From: Nereocystis luetkeana
Lineage: Eukaryota; Sar; Phaeophyceae; Laminariales; Laminariaceae
Reading direction: 5' to 3'
Length of the DNA stretch: 64,000 nt
NCBI GenBank assembly: GCA_031213475.1
Contig: JARUPZ010000013.1
Coordinates: 5,126,739-5,190,738 of the forward strand
Part shown: piece by piece, positions 58,501-61,440 of the stretch
Layout of the letters: each line of letters starts with the position of its first letter
Numbering within the stretch: the stretch's first letter is position 1
Notes under the pieces: model-generated
The model's input: only the letters and a program-made list of their open reading frames with translations
The model's database searches: none
What the model was told of the DNA's origin: nothing
Made by a program: the position numbers and the translations under genes

Positions 58501-59622
58501 CGCAACGAACTGCAGTACATACCAGGTACCACTCTTTATCCACAAATAGCAGGACCTTTCTGTATATACAAACAATCCTTACATTTAGTGAAATAGCGGT
58601 GTACCAGATAGACGACGCATAACTATTTGCCAGTTTCTAGTCGATCAACTCACAGCTTTAACCAATGCGGCATGGGCCACACCCGAGGCAACCCGCGCTG
58701 TTCGGGCGGACTGTAGGGTACACAATCTGTCCCCCACCCCCCAATAGACTCACCGCGGTATCCATTTTCAGCTTTTTGGCTGTTTTGAGCCACTTGGGAG
58801 ACGTGAAAGGAGACAAAATGAGCGGGAAAAGGTCGTTTCGTGAAACCGACCATGAAGAGTGTGCAATAGTATGCGTGTCATCGGGCACACACCCTTACCT
58901 CGACAGCCTGGACTGCTTTCCGTGACTGATGTTGTCATCCTCATTTTTTACTCATTCCTCTGGAGTCGGTAAGGGGTTGTACCTTGTGTGCGTGAGAGAG
59001 AGGGAATGGGGTGGGGGTGGGGAGCGGGGGGCGGAGGAGGTGTTGAGCCGCGACTAATATGGCTTACCCGTTCGTAACGAAGTATTTCTGTGGTTTCCCT
59101 GCGCACACGCTGGCTGGGATCACGACCCTAAGAGCTATGCTGAACGTATCCTGTCCCGGATTTGACAACCGCGGTATTTAACGGCCGGGACCGAACTCAA
59201 ACTCCAGAAGGTATGTACGTACGGCACTTGGAGTAGACTGTCGTTTTGGCTGTACCTTCCCCTAGTGAACACCCTGCCTCCTCTGACGTATTTGCGGTAC
59301 TGTGCTTTGACGTACTGTAGTCTTATAGTTTGACCAGTCTTAGCTGCAGGTGACGGGCGAGCTTTGCGCTGGTAGTTTTTCGCCTTTATGACGTGTTTTA
59401 GGTGTTTTTGTGATTCCCTCAACCCCCCAATGTCTCGCAACCCTCACCCTCACCCTCCAACGTCTCGCACCCCCACGCCCCCCCGCGCTCACCCCGTGGT
59501 CGAATCAGTCTCTGGCGTTAGCGGTGAAAGAGCAGGCTCAACTCCGAAGGCAGGGGTCAGAAGAGCCTGCTGCGAAGACGCAAGAAGACGACGAGGAAGA
59601 GTGCCTCACCTGCTCGGCTTGA
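28261..59622 (+). CDS. RNR1: Ribonucleoside-diphosphate reductase large subunit (class I R1), 20 exons
   Basis: R1 reduces ribonucleoside diphosphates to deoxyribonucleotides in the cytosol, working with the radical-bearing small subunit R2 (not in this window). The 20 exons total 2,388 nt and encode 795 residues plus stop, close to the usual eukaryotic length of about 790. All junctions are GT/AG and in phase. Seen in order: N-terminal ATP cone (about 1-90), catalytic barrel with Cys218 and Cys444 as the redox pair, Asn427/Cys429/Glu431 in the radical site, specificity loop 2 GGGKRKG (289-295), the PMPTAS phosphate-binding segment (605-610), the Tyr740-Tyr741 radical-transfer pair, and a C-terminal Cys790-x-x-Cys793 tail. 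The start is the first Met of the cone, in context gcaaccATG. No frameshift or missing residue was found, so the gene looks functional. Numbering matches human R1 closely up to about residue 500. Confidence 0.97.
29413..29500 (+). CDS. RNR1: R1 exon 2 (residues 43-72)
   Basis: Acceptor tgcag, then [20 protein letters not shown]; the donor is gtaagt, splitting codon 72 after its first base. It continues the ATP cone. The following intron begins with a run of about 68-bp tandem repeats. Confidence 0.92.
29570..29880. repeat. RNR1: 68-bp tandem repeat, R1 intron 2
   Basis: Five units marked by AAGGTTCCAATGGTT-like starts at 29,571, 29,640, 29,707, 29,776 and 29,839, each ending GATGAGTGGGGGG or similar. 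Confidence 0.85.
30553..30627 (+). repeat. Decayed copy of R1 exon 3 start (outer)
   Basis: ATGACTCTCCTAGCCGCCCG matches exon 3 (ATGTCTCTCCTAGCCGCCCG) with two changes. Upstream CTAGCAGCCGGCGATTGCAG resembles the real acceptor region. It degenerates into poly-C after GAGCA. Confidence 0.8.
30656..30712 (+). repeat. Family D dispersed repeat, copy 3 (partial)
   Basis: Lies between the two decayed exon 3 copies in R1 intron 2, bounded by poly-C on both sides. Confidence 0.7.
30742..30838 (+). repeat. Decayed copy of R1 exon 3 start (inner)
   Basis: ATGCAACTCCCGGCAAAAGC then AGCCGGCATGCCTCTTCTAG align with the true acceptor and exon 3 start; similarity runs about 90 bp to near 30,838. The frame reads [15 protein letters not shown] against [15 protein letters not shown]. 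Confidence 0.82.
31088..31251 (+). CDS. RNR1: R1 exon 3 (residues 72-126)
   Basis: Completes Pro72 and reads [18 protein letters not shown], the end of the ATP cone and start of the barrel domain. Its acceptor follows an extreme C/CT tract. Its donor runs directly into about 170 nt of G-rich DNA. Two decayed copies of this exon's 5' part lie upstream at about 30,553 and 30,748. The acceptor was fixed by the phase carried over from exon 2. Confidence 0.92.
31252..31430 (+). repeat. RNR1: G-rich tract directly after R1 exon 3
   Basis: About 170 bp of nearly pure G with A/T/C interruptions, starting 10 bp into intron 3; strongly G-quadruplex-prone on the RNA-like strand. Confidence 0.9.
31786..31880 (+). 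CDS. RNR1: R1 exon 4 (residues 127-158)
   Basis: Acceptor ttttcag; reads [20 protein letters not shown] then [11 protein letters not shown], the classic R1 stretch before the barrel. Donor gtaagc splits Arg158 after two bases. A family A element lies 43 bp downstream. Confidence 0.94.
31924..32023. mobile_element. Family A MITE-like element, copy 2
   Basis: In R1 intron 4, 43 bp after exon 4. The left arm is diverged (CTGGGGACCATATTTGAATA), the right arm good (ACTATGGCCCCCCG), with TA on both sides. Confidence 0.75.
32253..32352. mobile_element. Family B hairpin element, copy 3
   Basis: In R1 intron 4. Arms CCCCTTTTAGAACTGCGGTC and its near-complement; centre ACACACACATATTATAAG. Confidence 0.8.
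32718..32784 (+). CDS. RNR1: R1 exon 5 (residues 158-180)
   Basis: Acceptor gcggcag; reads [20 protein letters not shown], the conserved ERxQHMxMRVA segment. Donor gtacgc, phase 0. This is the shortest exon, 67 nt. Confidence 0.94.
32880..32930. repeat. RNR1: CCCA tetranucleotide array, R1 intron 5
   Basis: (CCCA)n of about 45 bp. 33,130-33,530 in the same intron is CAGACAGA/CAGGCAGA-rich. Confidence 0.9.
33630..33768 (+). repeat. Family D dispersed repeat, copy 4
   Basis: Full-length copy in R1 intron 5, including the CTGGTCGGTGGAAACCCGAC extension on the left and poly-C on the right. Confidence 0.75.
34024..34194 (+). CDS. RNR1: R1 exon 6 with catalytic Cys218
   Basis: 57 codons, residues 181-237. 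It carries [17 protein letters not shown], in which Cys218 is the substrate-side redox cysteine. Asp226 and Ser227 follow at the dNTP specificity site. Acceptor atttcag, donor gtcacg, phase 0 at both ends. Confidence 0.95.
34827..34945 (+). repeat. Family D dispersed repeat, copy 5
   Basis: Diverged copy in R1 intron 6 (GTGCGAGGGTCTATGCTCAC), ending in poly-C 83 bp before exon 7. Confidence 0.7.
35028..35180 (+). CDS. RNR1: R1 exon 7 (residues 238-288)
   Basis: 51 codons. [15 protein letters not shown] plus the loop-1 region [13 protein letters not shown] of the specificity site. It ends RYVDQ immediately before loop 2, so intron 7 cuts the allosteric specificity loop from its stem. Acceptor tttacag, donor gtgcgg. 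Confidence 0.95.
35477..35575. mobile_element. Family A MITE-like element, copy 3
   Basis: In R1 intron 7. Flanked TTA...TAA; ends CGGGGGACC and GGTCCCCCG, with paired TATTT/AAATA inner arms. Confidence 0.8.
36250..36420. repeat. CAGATC family repeat and ATACAGATC microsatellite
   Basis: A 9-bp (ATACAGATC)n array at 36,353-36,397 inside a copy of a dispersed CAGATC-rich family, related to 23,590-23,720 and 57,740-58,020. Confidence 0.8.
36652..36731 (+). CDS. RNR1: R1 exon 8 with specificity loop 2
   Basis: Residues 289-315, [27 protein letters not shown] is loop 2, linking effector and substrate sites. The donor gtatac leads straight into an ACACT microsatellite. Codon 315 (Arg) is split after two bases. 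Confidence 0.94.
36732..36801. repeat. RNR1: ACACT pentanucleotide array at the exon 8 donor
   Basis: (ACACT)n begins 3 bp after the donor GT of exon 8 and runs about 65 bp. Confidence 0.95.
37218..37560. repeat. RNR1: 75-bp tandem repeat, R1 intron 8
   Basis: Five diverged units marked by ACCAGGTCCCATCCCC and CCGCCT-ATTATCACGACAG. Confidence 0.85.
37715..37885 (+). repeat. About 170-bp dispersed repeat, copy 1
   Basis: CCAGCGAGGAGTGCCCCTCC, CAAGAGCCTTGCGCTCAACG and TGGCCAAAATAGGAGA recur at 49,325-49,490. Confidence 0.7.
38480..38587 (+). repeat. Family D dispersed repeat, copy 6
   Basis: In R1 intron 8, directly before poly-C and the decayed exon 9 copy. Confidence 0.75.
38602..38652 (+). 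repeat. Decayed copy of R1 exon 9 acceptor
   Basis: TTCCGCCTGCTTGCTCAAGG aligns with TTCCGCCTGCCTGTTGATTG before the true acceptor, and AAAACCA and GCCAATGAG align with the exon start. A poly-C tract follows both copies of the unit. Confidence 0.65.
38736..38824 (+). CDS. RNR1: R1 exon 9 (residues 315-345)
   Basis: [20 protein letters not shown] then DLFMKRVES. Acceptor ttgaag follows two long poly-C tracts and a decayed copy of the same exon start (about 38,602-38,652). Donor gtgagt opens a 10.2-kb intron. Confidence 0.93.
38919..39018. mobile_element. Family A MITE-like element, copy 4
   Basis: In R1 intron 9, 94 bp after exon 9. Ends CGAGGGACC and GGTCCCCCG, TA at each side. Confidence 0.8.
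39105..39884 (+). repeat. 390-bp near-identical tandem duplication
   Basis: GCAAGACATTGTCGGATGAC starts at 39,121 and again at 39,511. The two 390-bp units differ at only a handful of sites, so the duplication is recent. Each holds an open frame starting [20 protein letters not shown]; because 390 is a multiple of three the frame repeats, but nothing suggests it is a gene. Confidence 0.92.
40706..40803. repeat. 49-bp perfect tandem duplication
   Basis: GAAAATTGGGTAAAAAAACG begins at 40,706 and 40,755; the two 49-bp units appear identical. Confidence 0.95.
40874..40981. mobile_element. Family B hairpin element, copy 4
   Basis: In R1 intron 9, with TTAA at both ends, suggesting a TTAA-type target duplication. 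The right arm has a small duplication (TCCCCAATCGTCCCC). Confidence 0.8.
41721..41818. mobile_element. Family A MITE-like element, copy 5
   Basis: Ends CGGAGGACCATAGTAAATAG and its complement, TA flanks. It lies 17 bp from copy 6. Confidence 0.8.
41836..41941. mobile_element. Family A MITE-like element, copy 6
   Basis: Opposite orientation to copy 5. Its inner part carries an extra CCAGGTATAC segment, lengthening it to about 106 bp. Confidence 0.75.
42158..42251. mobile_element. Family B hairpin element, copy 5
   Basis: Right arm complete (GGACTGCGGTCCTAAAAAGG), left outer arm eroded. Confidence 0.75.
42505..42545 (-). repeat. Decayed tRNA-Pro-derived fragment
   Basis: TTCAGCTGGAATTTGAAACC matches the T arm and acceptor of the nearby tRNA-Pro-like copies with several changes. 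It pairs with the plus-strand fragment at 43,402 as part of the inverted repeat. Confidence 0.5.
42681..42753 (-). tRNA. tRNA-Pro(UGG)-like sequence, copy 1
   Basis: 73 nt on the minus strand. It folds with 7-bp acceptor, D arm with A-box, anticodon stem CCTCA/TGAGG, loop TTTGGGT (anticodon TGG, proline), 5-nt variable loop and T arm CTGGG/CCCAG. One acceptor pair is a U-U mismatch (positions 6-67). The same mismatch is in copies 2 and 3, and similarity extends beyond the tRNA on both sides, so this is more likely a tRNA-derived repeat than a single-copy gene. Confidence 0.6.
43156..43228 (+). tRNA. tRNA-Pro(UGG)-like sequence, copy 2
   Basis: Same 73-nt cloverleaf as the minus-strand copy at 42,681, in opposite orientation, with the same U6-U67 mismatch. 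It is followed by a T run, a possible RNA polymerase III terminator, and by AAAATCGA, which the other copies share. It forms one arm of a large inverted repeat with copy 1. Confidence 0.6.
43402..43438 (+). repeat. Decayed tRNA-Pro-derived fragment
   Basis: GAGGCCCTGGTTTGAAATTC followed by CGGCTCAAGCCG is a diverged tRNA 3' half in the plus orientation, followed by a T run as in the intact copies. Confidence 0.5.
43469..43560. repeat. CAG/CAA array
   Basis: (CAG)n with CAA interruptions, followed by CACAA and a repeated GCAATCCAAC stretch to 43,650. It belongs to the right arm of the 42.3-43.6-kb inverted repeat. Confidence 0.9.
43945..44830. repeat. Large inverted repeat, ATCCAGCA family
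   Basis: Left arm 43,945-44,185 and right arm 44,600-44,830 are complementary over more than 200 bp (for example CCCGTCGACATCCAGCA, AAAACTACGCCACAG, CTGGATACGACAGGC). The roughly 415-bp centre has purine- and pyrimidine-rich ends that also pair loosely. Confidence 0.8.
45133..45224. mobile_element. Family B hairpin element, copy 6
   Basis: Arms AAACCCGTTTGAGGACGGTC and GGGACTGCTGTCCTAAATGG; the left arm has a short deletion. Confidence 0.75.
45255..45348. mobile_element. Family B hairpin element, copy 7
   Basis: 30 bp after copy 6. Arms GCTTTTAGGACTGCAGCCCC and CAAAACGAGACTGCAGC; the right end is eroded. Confidence 0.75.
45905..46330. repeat. About 350-bp dispersed repeat, copy 2
   Basis: Partner of the repeat at 25,290. 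A second internal segment (46,380-46,660) repeats the GCGAAGCGCACTCGGC and GCTTCACAGCTGAAAATGCGA portions. Confidence 0.75.
46789..46861 (-). tRNA. tRNA-Pro(UGG)-like sequence, copy 3
   Basis: Identical 73-nt tRNA-like body on the minus strand with TGG anticodon and the shared acceptor mismatch. It again has upstream CCTGATCA (reading with the tRNA) and downstream CGATTT. All three copies lie in R1 intron 9. Confidence 0.6.
47139..47251. mobile_element. Family A MITE-like element, copy 7
   Basis: Flanked TTA...TAA with CGGGGGACC/GGTCCCCCG ends; about 113 bp, with a small inner insertion. Confidence 0.8.
47567..47661. mobile_element. Family B hairpin element, copy 8
   Basis: Arms CCCTTAAGAACCGCAGTCCC and GGGATTGCGGTTCTAAGAGG. 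Confidence 0.8.
48074..48211 (-). repeat. Family D dispersed repeat, copy 7
   Basis: Full-length minus copy in R1 intron 9, ending at a poly-G run (poly-C on its own strand). Confidence 0.75.
49065..49222 (+). CDS. RNR1: R1 exon 10 (residues 345-397)
   Basis: Acceptor ttttcgcag; [20 protein letters not shown], then [18 protein letters not shown]. Phase agrees with exon 9 although the two lie 10.2 kb apart. Donor gtacac. Confidence 0.93.
49325..49490 (+). repeat. About 170-bp dispersed repeat, copy 2
   Basis: CAGCGAAGAACGCCCCTCTA, CAAGAGCTTACGCCCAACG and TGGCCAAGATAGGAGA match the copy at 37,715. Confidence 0.7.
49599..49694. mobile_element. Family B hairpin element, copy 9
   Basis: In R1 intron 10. 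Near-perfect palindrome, immediately abutting copy 10. Confidence 0.85.
49693..49809. mobile_element. Family B hairpin element, copy 10
   Basis: Shares its left edge with copy 9. The right arm contains an internal partial duplication (AATGGGACCTTGTCCTAAG) making it longer. Confidence 0.8.
50924..51052 (+). CDS. RNR1: R1 exon 11 with radical-site Asn427, Cys429, Glu431
   Basis: Residues 398-440, [20 protein letters not shown] then [17 protein letters not shown]. The NLCTE motif carries the thiyl-radical cysteine, Cys429, and its partners. The acceptor ctgaag follows about 155 nt of C-rich tract. Donor gtatga. Confidence 0.95.
51085..51500. repeat. RNR1: GATATCGAACGA tandem/dispersed repeat in R1 intron 11
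   Basis: Three diverged units of about 125 bp (GTTGGATACCGAACAAGAAG, GTTGATATCGAACGACAACC, GTTGGATATCGGACGAAAAT), followed by a segment shared with 19,860-20,030. Confidence 0.65.
51625..51720 (+). CDS. RNR1: R1 exon 12 with redox Cys444
   Basis: Residues 441-472, [20 protein letters not shown], ending FDFQRLYE. Cys444 is the disulfide partner of Cys218. Donor gtaaac. The exon end plus intron start recur as decayed tandem copies downstream (51,735-52,080). Confidence 0.94.
51735..52085 (+). repeat. Decayed tandem copies of R1 exon 12 end
   Basis: The exon end TTCGACTTCCAACGCCTCTA plus donor GAGGTAAACCAG recurs as CCTTCGACCGCAGAGGATCT/ACGAAACAAACCAGA (51,850), CCAGACTCCTCTATCGCGAG/GTGTAAGCCAGA (51,958) and TACTTCCAACGCCTCTACGG (52,060). 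A shared GTGGTGCCGGC lead-in recurs about every 50-100 bp. Confidence 0.75.
52177..52314 (+). CDS. RNR1: R1 exon 13 (residues 473-518)
   Basis: [20 protein letters not shown], then [18 protein letters not shown], the most conserved R1 signature region. The acceptor cctcag lies after a roughly 95-nt CCCT tract; donor gtgagc. A decayed donor copy lies at 52,507. Confidence 0.95.
52340..52860. repeat. RNR1: Short tandem repeats in R1 intron 13
   Basis: Units of about 31 bp containing CCCCTTNAGGGCRTGCCTTA at 52,342-52,480 and 52,745-52,850, on either side of a (CCCGG)n minisatellite at 52,620-52,700. Confidence 0.8.
52507..52549 (+). repeat. Decayed copy of R1 exon 13 donor
   Basis: ATGCCTCCGTCATGGTAAGC matches the exon 13 end ATGCCTTCATCATGGTGAGC, and similarity continues into the intron (TTCGACCATCCACTCATAAC against TTCGACCACCCGTCTGTAAC). 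The GT donor is kept. Confidence 0.82.
53085..53300. repeat. 74-bp tandem repeat with CAGATC motif
   Basis: CAGATCCTGCACGGCCTCTC at 53,102, then 53,176 and 53,250, a strict 74-bp period, in R1 intron 13. Confidence 0.88.
53578..53620 (+). repeat. Possible decayed copy of R1 exon 14 acceptor
   Basis: TTTTTCTGAGATGCGCGTGC compares with TTTTTTCAAGATGCGTCTCC at the true acceptor. It is short and partly low-complexity. Confidence 0.4.
53704..53796 (+). CDS. RNR1: R1 exon 14 (residues 519-549)
   Basis: Acceptor ttcaag; [20 protein letters not shown], then [11 protein letters not shown]. The donor gtcagg opens an intron dominated by a GGT/GTTGGT microsatellite. Confidence 0.93.
53910..54300. repeat. 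RNR1: GGT and GTTGGT microsatellite, R1 intron 14
   Basis: (GGT)n to about 53,990, then (GTTGGT)n variants, then CTG-rich sequence to 54,480. It fills most of intron 14. Confidence 0.95.
54648..54767 (+). CDS. RNR1: R1 exon 15 (residues 550-589)
   Basis: Acceptor ttttttcag; [20 protein letters not shown], then [16 protein letters not shown], the R1 GPYETYxGSP signature. Donor gttggt. Confidence 0.95.
55175..55273. mobile_element. Family A MITE-like element, copy 8
   Basis: In R1 intron 15, 56 bp before exon 16. Ends GGAGGACCATAGTAAA and TTTACTATGGTCCCCCG. Confidence 0.8.
55330..55439 (+). CDS. RNR1: R1 exon 16 with substrate phosphate-binding PMPTAS
   Basis: Residues 590-626, [20 protein letters not shown] then [17 protein letters not shown] (605-610) binds the substrate diphosphate. 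Acceptor gcgcag, donor gtacga, Ser626 split after two bases. Confidence 0.95.
55965..56345 (+). repeat. RNR1: C-rich polypyrimidine tract before R1 exon 17
   Basis: About 380 bp, overwhelmingly C and T, holding one decayed acceptor copy. Similar tracts precede exons 3 (30,985-31,050), 9 (38,580-38,720), 11 (50,756-50,912) and 13 (52,081-52,176). Confidence 0.9.
56015..56055 (+). repeat. Decayed copy of R1 exon 17 acceptor
   Basis: CCGCCAGCAACAATGCTGGA compares with CCTGCCAGCAACATGTACAA at the true site; both follow C-rich tracts. Confidence 0.6.
56350..56512 (+). CDS. RNR1: R1 exon 17 (residues 626-680)
   Basis: [20 protein letters not shown], then the RDLTQRGLW helix. The acceptor ctgccag comes after a roughly 370-nt C-rich pyrimidine tract. 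A decayed copy of this acceptor lies at about 56,020-56,055. Confidence 0.94.
56878..56997 (+). CDS. RNR1: R1 exon 18 (residues 681-720)
   Basis: [20 protein letters not shown], then [15 protein letters not shown]. Acceptor ccttcag, donor gtaagg, phase 0. The usual RGAFIDQSQS has Cys in place of Asp here. Confidence 0.94.
57060..57540. repeat. RNR1: TTGGTG hexanucleotide array, R1 intron 18
   Basis: (TTGGTG)n with substitutions fills the intron between exons 18 and 19. The long minus-strand PTPTPT/HQHQ frames here are artefacts of the repeat. Confidence 0.95.
57597..57710 (+). CDS. RNR1: R1 exon 19 with radical-transfer Tyr740-Tyr741
   Basis: Residues 721-758, [20 protein letters not shown] then YLRTKP. 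The adjacent tyrosines pass the radical between R2 and Cys429. Acceptor cacacag, donor gttagt. Confidence 0.95.
57740..58025. repeat. CAGATC family dispersed repeat
   Basis: Shares CCTGCCGTT, GGTCCAACTCAAGAAACA and GTAGATTGCGCAGGT with 23,640-23,735 (CCTGCCGTT, GGTCCAATTCAGGAAACA, GTAGATCACGCAGGT). In R1 intron 19. Confidence 0.7.
59509..59622 (+). CDS. RNR1: R1 exon 20: C-terminal tail with CxxC redox pair
   Basis: Residues 759-795 and stop. It is charged and flexible, ending [11 protein letters not shown]. Cys790 and Cys793 form the mobile tail dithiol that re-reduces the active site and is recharged by thioredoxin or glutaredoxin in the R1 family. Acceptor aatcag. The stop-codon end is repeated in decayed form downstream. 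Confidence 0.92.
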   Translation, partial: SLALAVKEQAQLRRQGSEEPAAKTQEDDEEECLTCSA

Positions 59623-60035
59623 AATCAACGCTGCTGGTTTCCTATTGATGTTGATGGGGTGCTGGGGGTTGGGGCTGGGGAGATGCCTGACCTACCTGCT
59701 CGGCTTGAATTGACTACACGTGTTTCATACGAGATTGATGGCGCTAGGGCGGGAGCGGGGCTGGAGGGGTGCCCTACCTGCGCTCGGCTAACTGATTACG
59801 CGGGTTCCCCAACGAAGTTGATAGCGCGGGTGAAGGGGTGCTCGGGTTGAGCTGGACGCCGCGGGATTTTCACGAGGTTGACGACGTGAACAGACGGGGA
59901 TATGATAATGACGTCACTTGCTCGCTTGGACTGCACGCTGCGAGTTTCCCACGGGGCTGATGGCAGCGAATGGGTGGCGGCGTCACCCTCGTCTTGTAGT
60001 TGAGTCCTATGAGAAACGCTAGAGCCTAGAACGGA
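59623..60035 (+). repeat. Decayed tandem copies of the R1 stop-codon end
   Basis: TACCTGCTCGGCTTGA at 59,693 repeats the exon 20 end CACCTGCTCGGCTTGA, 86 bp later. Further units start with TACCTGCGCTCGGCTAA (about 59,777), GCTCGGGTTGAGCTGG (about 59,840), CACTTGCTCGCTTGGA (about 59,928) and CACCCTCGTCTTGTAG (about 59,986), each followed by a GTTTCC...GTTGATGGCG-like stretch. Confidence 0.8.
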
Positions 60036-61440
60036 GAAGGGGGGGGGGGGGGGGGCAGACGTATACAACTGTCTTTTGGGGTTAGCCGGGATATTTCGTA
60101 TCCTACTAGTGTGCAAACGGCGTTGATGATGGTGGTGGTGTTGACGAGGCGGATGAAACAGGATGGGATGGGAGGGAAGGAAAGGGGCGGTTCCGTGCTT
60201 CGCGTACGTAGTCGTTGGTTGTTGGTGCCGTCCGATAAGGGTCCAAGCGTTGCCGCCTACGTGCGATGCGCGGGCCGCTTGTGTGCGTTGTCTTGTCCAG
60301 GCGTTGCCTCTTACTATTTGAACATCGCCTATTAGCGCCAAGCTGTCTCAGCGTTGTCTTTTTAGTTTACGCACTGCTGCGTGCAAGCGTCAACCGGCCG
60401 TTTGTAGGGTGTTGCCTTGTAGAATATCGCGCGCTACCTTCTACCATAAGCGTTAACTCGTTGTTCCGGCCGGGATGCGGGTTGGCCCTAAGGCCGGGGT
60501 ATAAGATACGGTTAACCACGACACTGCGGCCTCGGTTGCTGTTGTCTCGTGAAGACACACGTCGTTATTTGTTCTTCATGTACATACATATGTGTTTATT
60601 CTGTTAGCTTGGCTTTTCTAGGCTTGGCTTGGTTTATCTTGGGTTGTCTTAGGTTGTCTTGACTTGTGTTGGCTTGGCTTGGCGAGAACGGTATTACATC
60701 AACGACAGAGCTTGTACCCTATGAAACGATTGAGGCGAGGGCGACAGTGCTAGATAGTGGATAAAATTATCGGGCTACCTGTCGCCGGAATGTCCGGGGA
60801 CGGTCTCTTCACTGGTTTGTTATATCTACGTTTTCCGTGCGACACCGTGGAGCATGAGCTTCAGCACTCACCTCTAATAAACATCCCCTGAAAGAATAAA
60901 CCAAGTGAAACCTTACATAAGGCGGAAGCTCGAACTTCCGGGACTGTCGCCGTTGGCTCGGTGTTCGGAACTACTCGAAGGGGGGGCGGTTCGAACGCGC
61001 GTTAATGCCACAAGACAGGGCACGGTATGCCGGGAGTGTTTCGCGCCAGTTGAAGGTACAGGATATATGGTCCCAGAAAGCACGCCGTGTCAGCAGCTCA
61101 ATGCACAACAAACCGGACGATACACCGACTGTGTCATATCTACGACTCAGCTTGTTTTCCCCTGTTGTACAGCGATGCCATGGCCACGGAGCGTTGCTGC
61201 TGTAACATTCCCCAGTTTTTGCCTGATTTTTTTGTGGCGGATATTATCTAGCGCGTCCGTCGGATGCCGCAAATTTCAGATTGATTCGGTGCTGCTTGCT
61301 GTTGCACTACGAGAAACAGCGATTTCAGGGCGAGGTGTCAATGCCGAGCTGTTCAGTAATTTTATCGGATACCTTGTTCGACTTCGTCTTCTTTACTCCT
61401 ATTCTGCGGGGAAGCAAGTGGTGTTCTCCCTCTCCGTAGG
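60036..61440. other. No gene recognised downstream of R1
   Basis: An 18-G run (60,038-60,055), a TTGGCTTGG/CTTGGTT tandem stretch at 60,605-60,685, then anonymous DNA up to the copia remnant. Confidence 0.5.
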
